From Daucus carota subsp. sativus (taxonomy: Eukaryota; Streptophyta; Magnoliopsida; Apiales; Apiaceae): a stretch of 64,000 nt of DNA. Position 1 is the stretch's first letter, and the number at the start of each line of letters is the position of its first letter. The position numbers and the translations under genes were made by a program. The DNA lies in NCBI RefSeq assembly GCF_001625215.2, contig NC_030389.2:43637454-43701453 (forward strand), given 5' to 3'. Under the pieces are notes generated by a model that saw only the letters and a program-made list of their open reading frames with translations, did no database searches and was not told the DNA's origin. This document shows, piece after piece, positions 58,331 through 64,000 of the stretch.

Positions 58331-58990
58331 CTTATAACCCATGCAATGCACGGGCAGTTATAATATTTTTTATTTTTTGACCCAAGTACCAACTGACCGG
58401 CCGACCGACCAAACTTTCAATTTTTCGGCTTTAATAATTTAATAGAAAATAAAAAAATATTATAAGATATTATAAAATAAGAAGGTCTATGAGTTAAATA
58501 CCACCCGGCTCACCAAACTCGAGAGCCCGATCGACCGACCAACTGAACTTTTCGTGTTTCGGCTTTAATAATATGATAATATATAGTATATCATGGATTG
58601 ATAAATTACTTTTAAAATGAGATCATCAGAGAATTTAAAAATAATGTTAATGTATTTTGGTTGAAATATATCAGCGGTTATTTATTAATAATATATATAA
58701 TAACATTATATTTTTATATATGTAGCCTGTATTAAATTAGAAGATCGTTTTTTTAGTTAGAAAATCAAAATAAGATAATATGTTTTAATTAAATTATTAT
58801 ATTGTTCGATGTTATTTTAGAAGATTGAGATTTTTTAGTTAGAAAATATAAAAAGATGATATATTTTAGTTAAAAAGATAATTGGTTATATAGATAGGCT
58901 CATATTTCGGCCCAAGTACCGACCGACCAAATTTTCAATGTTTCGGCTTTAATAGTACTAGCCTTTAACCCGTGCGAAACACGGGCGGGT
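58331..58990. repeat. Helitron-like hairpins and GACCGACCAA repeats
   Basis: Two copies of 'actagcytwtaacccrtgc' plus a GCACGGGC/ACACGGGC hairpin (58328-58355 and 58958-58988) enclose three copies of 'gaccgaccaa..ttcaatnttcggctttaataat' (about 58400-58440, 58530-58570, 58918-58953). Hairpins of this kind are common at plant Helitron ends, but TC and CTRR termini cannot be fixed here. Confidence 0.5.
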
Positions 58991-59124
58991 ATATAGTTCG
59001 TAATTTATTATTTTTAATTTAAAATTTAACATCATTTTATTAGTATTTTAATATTAATGGATTGAATTTTAATTAAATTATATTATTCAACTGACTGTAT
59101 TTTCTCCCGATTATTTGAGAATAT

Positions 59125-59126
<2 letters not shown>

Positions 59127-59192
<66 letters not shown>
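59127..59192. repeat. (TA)n microsatellite
   Basis: About 33 uninterrupted AT/TA units, likely to be length-variable. Confidence 0.95.
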
Positions 59193-59194
<2 letters not shown>

Positions 59195-60240
59195 AGATTT
59201 TAGTACATTTAATCCGAATTTAGTACACGTAGATTTAAAAAATAAAAAAAAATCAGAAAATTCAAATCTTTTCCAAACATAAACGATCGTGTAATACTTT
59301 TGAAAGATTCAGTAATCTAATCAGTCGAATTTCAACGTGATTTTGTAATTTTGATTTTTTTGACAACAGAAACTTTCAAGATTAAAGTTAGAAAGAGTAA
59401 TGTAATGGTTTGTGTTTATATTGAAATAAAACACGTTAAATTTAAAAAAAGTTATATAAAGGTTATTGTTAAAAAAAGATATTCAAAATTATATATTTAT
59501 AATTTTATTTATAACATCATTATAATTTTTCAATGAAATATTATATGATAATATATTGTTATGAGTGTTTTTAGTATTTGAAACTGTTTAACAATGTAAG
59601 ACTAATAGATAGGCTACACTTTTGTAGACTTATAGTACTAAAAGGAGAGTACCAAACCAACAAATATAACTAAAATCTTGGCATTATAGTATAGTATAGA
59701 TAGTATAGATTATGTATAAACTGATATTATATATTCTAATGCTAGTATTTTATTCAAATTTAATTATTTATTAAATTATTTTTTTTTGAGATATCAAAAT
59801 CACATGATTTAACGTGTCATTCAAATTCTCAGATTTATACTTGTATATGCATGTGTCACGAAAAACTTATCAAACAGCTAATTTTTAAAAAGACACTTTG
59901 AGGAGCTTCTTGGGTTAGAGGTTTTTGTACGTGTCGCAAAAACTAATCAAACATCTGTTACCACCGAACAATTCTAAATAATATTATTAATTCTATTCGC
60001 TAGTCAAAACATGTGATTCGATCAGCTGACAGCGAATACCAAACAGGGTACGGGCGAGGCATCTGAGGTGGGCACTCCTTTGGTAAAGATGTTGGTGAAG
60101 TCACTGAAGTGGGTAGTCCTTTTTGCTAAAGATGTCGTTGAATATATTTTAGTAAATTATCTGGATTCTTGAAGATATGAATATGACCGTAAACCTACCG
60201 CACTACATGGTATTTCTTCAAGAGACGAAAAGATCCTCTT
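59193..60240. other. Upstream region of the intact sulfotransferase
   Basis: AT-rich, with a partial MITE at 59870-60045 that matches the one before copy 1. From 'ggtaaagatgt' (60081) onward the sequence resembles the promoter of copy 1 (55293 on), so the duplicated block includes it. Confidence 0.6.
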
Positions 60241-60247
60241 AATTTGA

Positions 60248-60257
60248 TATATATATA
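60248..60257 (+). promoter_or_regulatory. TATA box of the intact sulfotransferase
   Basis: TATATATATAG lies about 70 bases before the ATG at 60321. The same 'ttaatttgatatatatat' precedes copy 1 at 55428-55446. Confidence 0.55.
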
Positions 60258-60320
60258 GGTAACTTCAGAAAACCAAAATGTGCATTACAGATCTACAAGC
60301 AATAGGCATCATCTTGTAGC

Positions 60321-61331
60321 ATGAATTACTTGAATTCAGCCGATGGAAACACTACTAATTGCACTTACAGTGCCAGGATCTCTTTGCTTCCTCATCGAAG
60401 CATTGCCATGAAAGAAGCCAACAATGACTTGGCTCAAGCTTATGAATACCAAGGCTTTTGGTTCCTGAAACAAGCTCTTAGAGGCCTCATCTGGGCTCAA
60501 GATCACTTCAAGCCTCACCCTGCAGCTACACTAGTGGCTTCCTACCCGAAAACCGGAACCACGTGGCTAAAAGCCTTAGCTTTCTCCATAGCTACTCGAA
60601 ACAGATTTGATCTTTCTAGCAATCCATTGGAGACCTCAATATCTCATCAATGCATTCCTTTTCTGGAACTTGAGATACCGAGAAGCCCGTCTCACAAGTA
60701 CTATCCTGACGTTCCGCTCTTCTCTACACATGTGCCTTACACGTGTTTGCCTGACTCGATCACTGGTTCTGATTGTAAAATAGTTTATATATGCAGGGAT
60801 CCCACGGATACTTTTGTGTCTTGGTGGCATTTTGCCCGAAAGAGGGCTCCAGAAGACGTGGAATTCGTTCCCATTGAGGAGGGGTTTCAGCAGTTTGCTG
60901 AGGGGTATTCACTCTATGGTCCTTACTGGGAGCATATACTTGGGTATTGGAGAGCAAGCTTAGACAGACCTGATCAAATTTTGTTTTTAAAATACGAAGA
61001 TCTGGTACTTAATACGTCGTTTTATGTTAAGAAGCTGGCTGACTTCATTGGCTCTCCTTTCTCGATTGAAGAAGAAAGAGATGGCGTCGTGGAAAGAATT
61101 ATAGACCTCTGTTCTTTCAAGCATATGAGTGGTCTGGAGGTGAACAAGAGCGGTGAGCATAGTAATGGTCTCGATCATGTTACTCTTCCGAATAGTATGT
61201 ATTTCAGGAAAGCCGAGGTTGGGGACTGGAAAAATCACTTGCCTGCTAAAATGAAAGAGCAGATGGATCAAATCATGGAGCTGAAACTAAGAGACTCTGG
61301 CTTAGCTTTGGGGAGCACTTCCAACCCTTAA
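60321..61331 (+). CDS. Cytosolic sulfotransferase (SOT), 336 aa, intact
   Basis: Single-exon soluble enzyme that moves a sulfo group from PAPS to a hydroxyl of a small molecule, in plants flavonols, hydroxyjasmonate, brassinosteroids or others. The PAPS 5'-phosphosulfate loop is YPKTGTTW (residues 75-82). The likely catalytic His137 is in STHVPYT. The 3'-phosphate contacts are in CRDPTDTFVSWW (Arg159, Ser167). The closing signature is RKAEVGDWKNH (296-306), where the common RKGxxGDW Gly is Ala, as in copy 1. Length is normal for plant SOTs. The start is supported by an upstream TATA box and alignment with copy 1. It is the only apparently working member of a three-copy cluster. The acceptor cannot be predicted. 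Confidence 0.95.
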   Translation: MNYLNSADGNTTNCTYSARISLLPHRSIAMKEANNDLAQAYEYQGFWFLKQALRGLIWAQDHFKPHPAATLVASYPKTGTTWLKALAFSIATRNRFDLSSNPLETSISHQCIPFLELEIPRSPSHKYYPDVPLFSTHVPYTCLPDSITGSDCKIVYICRDPTDTFVSWWHFARKRAPEDVEFVPIEEGFQQFAEGYSLYGPYWEHILGYWRASLDRPDQILFLKYEDLVLNTSFYVKKLADFIGSPFSIEEERDGVVERIIDLCSFKHMSGLEVNKSGEHSNGLDHVTLPNSMYFRKAEVGDWKNHLPAKMKEQMDQIMELKLRDSGLALGSTSNP

Positions 61332-61399
61332 TATTGATCAAAGTTCCAACCTATTATTGTGTCAAACCTCTTTGCTTGGAAGGCCTCTATGTAGATTCA

Positions 61400-62225
61400 T
61401 CTTTTTAATTGTGTAATATAATATTTTATCATATAATATTTAGTTCATGAATATGTTTTGACTGTTGAATTAATCATTATATTATTATTTTATTACATAT
61501 ATAGTTGATAAGTTTGCACATGATGAAAAAAGAAGAAAGATATCTAAAAAAAATATGAAAAGAACACTATAATAGGTGATGGATGAAATAAAAGTGATGA
61601 AATCGATTAGTATAATACATTCTACATGAAACCATCGTAAGTTATAACATATAACCATCTTGTTTAAAAGAAATCTATCAATATTTAAAATTATATAGAA
61701 ATATTTTTTAATATATTTTAATTATAAATTATAACCTAAATTTTATTTTTTTTATCTTAATATTAGCATTAGATTGAAATGTGTAATAAAATTTAAATAT
61801 TTAACTTTATCAATGAATATTGACTTTTAATTCACATATTCAAACTCAAAATTTTATTAAAATTTGATAAAAAGAATTTAATATTTTGACATGATACATA
61901 CGAGAAAAGGAATGGCTTGATTACAATAGTTTATTTGCAGCCATTAACCACTGATGGTATATATACAACAATTCTAACATACAAACAAATCATAATTTCA
62001 AATTTTATTTTATTGAAAATTTTAATTTATTATTTATAAATTAAATTTTTCACACCATTTAGAATATATTCAAAAAATTTATAAATAATTAAAAAGTTCA
62101 CGCTGCTTGCACGGGCTATAAACTACCGTTATTAAAGAACCACAAGGCCTAGATTCTCTAAACTAGGTAGACAGATGAGAAGAAATAGAGATAAATCGAG
62201 AATGATACATACTATACTAATTATT
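61400..62225. other. Spacer, AT-rich
   Basis: No gene. 'gcttgcacgggctataaactac' at about 62106-62127 reads on minus like the Helitron-type 5' text seen at 58331. It is noted only as a possible lone end. Confidence 0.4.
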
Positions 62226-62227
62226 AC

Positions 62228-62471
62228 TCCCTCTGTCTCATTTAATTGTATACGTTTCTATTTAATTGTATACATTTCTTTTCAACTGCTTGACACGCAT
62301 TTCAATACTTTTATAAAATATAGTTTTGTAACTTATTTTTGATATTTTCTTTTTCTGAATAAAAATATAACATCCAAACTTTAATTCAGAAAAAAAAAAT
62401 TCAAAATAAATTGCATTAAAGTCTGTCCGCGTCCCGTCCCTAATGTATACTACTAAGAGAGACGGAGGGAG
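62228..62471. mobile_element. Stowaway MITE, 244 bp
   Basis: CTCCCTCTGTCTC after TA at left and inverted CTCCCTCCGTCTC before TA at right (62472-62473). Subterminal 'tttaattgtatac' is doubled. Non-coding. Confidence 0.92.
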
Positions 62472-62529
62472 TAAATTACTTATCTAACTATATACACAAG
62501 ATCAATTAATTATGAATTTAAAGGTTTAA

Positions 62530-62740
62530 TTGAACGAATTAAAGCTGATGATATATCACGTCGTTGCCAACTCCCAAGCCTGGTCACCTCAGTTTAGTGC
62601 ATATGAACCCGGTTCAAACAGACCGCTGTCAGAGATCCCCCGGCCGAGCTAAAAGCGAAATGAGCGACGAGGATGTAGAGCATGTCGAATGGGAAGTAAA
62701 ATGCCAGGTCACCCCTATCTTCGCTCGTGGTTGAAATGAT
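62530..62740 (+). other. GC-richer island, possible gene scrap
   Basis: GC content rises sharply in about 200 bases. An ATG at 62660 opens MSDEDVEHVEWEVKCQVTP and stops soon after. Too short to call a gene; it may be a duplicated first exon or transposon cargo. Confidence 0.3.
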
Positions 62741-63194
62741 TCTCCCCTTAACACATTCATACTTTAGTTCTCATTTCAATTGCATTTCATCTGCATTTCA
62801 CACACATCAATAAAATTTTAAATATTCTTATCAAATTACACAGTGTTTGTTATAAATACAAATTTAAGAGATTGAAAAAATAGTACAGTATATATTTTTA
62901 ATGAATCTCAAATAAGCTTGGTCACATTGACCTAATTAAATTATAATTAAATTTTGATGAACAACTACTTTTTGAACTTAAATGTATTCATATTTTCTCA
63001 CACTATTCCAACAAAATTCTTTATAAAATATAGTTTCATAATATTTTTTAATTTTTTTAAATAAAAATTTGATATTTGAATTTTTATTCAAAAAAATTAA
63101 AATAATATTATAGAACTAAATTTTATAGGATACTTAAAATACGTAGAAACAATGAACTTAAACAACCGCCGGAACAAAAGAAGTATTATTTTTT

Positions 63195-63649
63195 GAGAAA
63201 TTCTTGATGGTACACTTATTGAATTGGTTTTTCTCAATGGTATCATCGCATTTTTGACTTCTACTGATGGTACGCTCGTACTTTTAATTTACTCTCTATG
63301 GTACCCTTGTGTACTTTTAATTTACTCTCTATTGATTTCACACTGTAAAACAAATTGCATATTTGAAATCTTTGCGAAAAGTTACATAAAATAGACCCTT
63401 AAATCTAATATCTCACTCATTTTGACTCTGTTTTACATGATTTGAAGGTCTATTTTATGTAACTTTTCGTAAGGATTTCAAATATACAATTTATTTTACA
63501 GTCTGAAATCAATAGAGAGTAGATCAAAAGTACACGAGTGTATCATAGAGAGTAAATTAAAAGTACGAGGATACCACCGGTAGAAGTCAAAAATGCGATG
63601 GTACCATTCAGAAAAACCAATTCTATAAGTGTACCATCAAGAATTTCCC
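63195..63649. mobile_element. Fold-back MITE with arms of about 210 bp, 455 bp
   Basis: Left GAGAAATTCTTGATGGTACAC and right (inverted) GGGAAATTCTTGATGGTACAC start arms that pair almost to the centre, with a loop of only about 40 bp around 63395-63440. Inside each arm 'gtacttttaatttactctctat' occurs, twice in the left arm. No sure target duplication. The whole element would transcribe into one long hairpin. Confidence 0.88.
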
Positions 63650-63904
63650 TTTTACTGACTATACACATATTTTAAATAACTTATGATAATATATATATAT
63701 ATATATATATATGTAATGCTTAAGGTAAAAAATAAGAATTATATAAATATATGGTATATATATAATACGAAAAATAAATAATTTTTCTTGAATATAATTA
63801 TCTAAGTCAACATCTTTCAATATAAAGTCTGTACAGAACCAGTAAATAAGAGAATTGGAAACCGAAGATATATTTATTAATTTATCAAAACTTAACCGTG
63901 TGAA

Positions 63905-63912
63905 TATAAATA
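63905..63912 (+). promoter_or_regulatory. TATA box of a gene starting past the window
   Basis: TATAAATA followed by a pyrimidine-rich start-like region and 'agagagagaaag' (63972-63983), typical of plant 5' leaders. No ATG-led frame fits before 64000, so the coding part should lie to the right. Confidence 0.5.
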
Positions 63913-64000
63913 CACGCGCACACACATATTCTCTCAATTCATTATTTTCCGCTTCAGTGTTTCAAGTTTCTAGAGAGAGAAAGTAGTGCTCGCACACCAG

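Noticed and set aside
1-64000. tRNA or rRNA genes
   Set aside because: I looked for GGTTCGA-type T-arms with matching acceptor stems and found none that folds. The tRNA-like text near 8067 is the primer-binding site of the LTR fossil.

Overview
This window is plant nuclear DNA, almost certainly a eudicot: AT-rich, with genes broken by many short GT-AG introns, a plant-type BRCA2, a CRY-DASH photoreceptor, CDR1-type aspartic proteases, a GPI-anchored GH17 glucanase, a DUF1218 membrane protein and plant cytosolic sulfotransferases. Many short DNA transposons (hAT, Mutator-like, PIF/Harbinger, Stowaway) lie between and inside the genes. I cannot fix the species. The gene set is ordinary for a core eudicot, possibly an asterid.

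Layout. 1-2.6 kb: end of an unidentified gene on + and repeat debris. 2.7-6.9 kb: two intronless aspartic protease genes on the minus strand, with an RNase H-like relic between them. 7.5-9.1 kb: a duplicated 5' end of the second protease, then a gag-only Copia-type LTR fossil. 9.9-10.9 kb: a DUF4602 (C1orf131/Faf1-like) ribosome-assembly gene. 12.1-12.7 kb: a Mutator-like MITE just upstream of CRY-DASH (13.0-17.1 kb, 13 exons). 17.7-19.2 kb: a DUF1218 four-helix membrane protein on minus. 20-22.3 kb: transposon-rich spacer with an exact hAT MITE.

22.4-32.3 kb: a BRCA2 orthologue that I rebuilt as 23 coding exons and 1305 residues, with a tandem array of near-identical exons each carrying one RAD51-binding BRC repeat. 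33.6-35.6 kb: nested Mutator-like elements with a GTTGCA minisatellite and a perfect 48-bp-arm palindrome. 36.3-36.9 kb: a Stowaway element split by a Harbinger MITE. 37.3-39.7 kb: a GH17/X8 glucanase on minus. 41.9-46.1 kb: MITEs, a copied piece of the glucanase gene and a WW-domain gene or remnant. 49.7-50.4 kb: a GC-rich hAT element. 51.1-53.3 kb: a plant coiled-coil protein with one membrane segment.

53.7-61.3 kb: a sulfotransferase cluster with one intact gene (60321-61331), one copy cut by a hAT insertion with an exact 8-bp target duplication, and one decayed inverted copy. The last 2.5 kb holds a Stowaway element, a 455-bp fold-back element and, at the very end, a TATA box that probably belongs to a gene starting beyond the window.

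The genes do not form a pathway. BRCA2 (recombination repair) and CRY-DASH (light-driven DNA repair) are both genome-maintenance genes but are separated by an unrelated gene. All exon joins were checked by hand for reading phase, and no database search was run.
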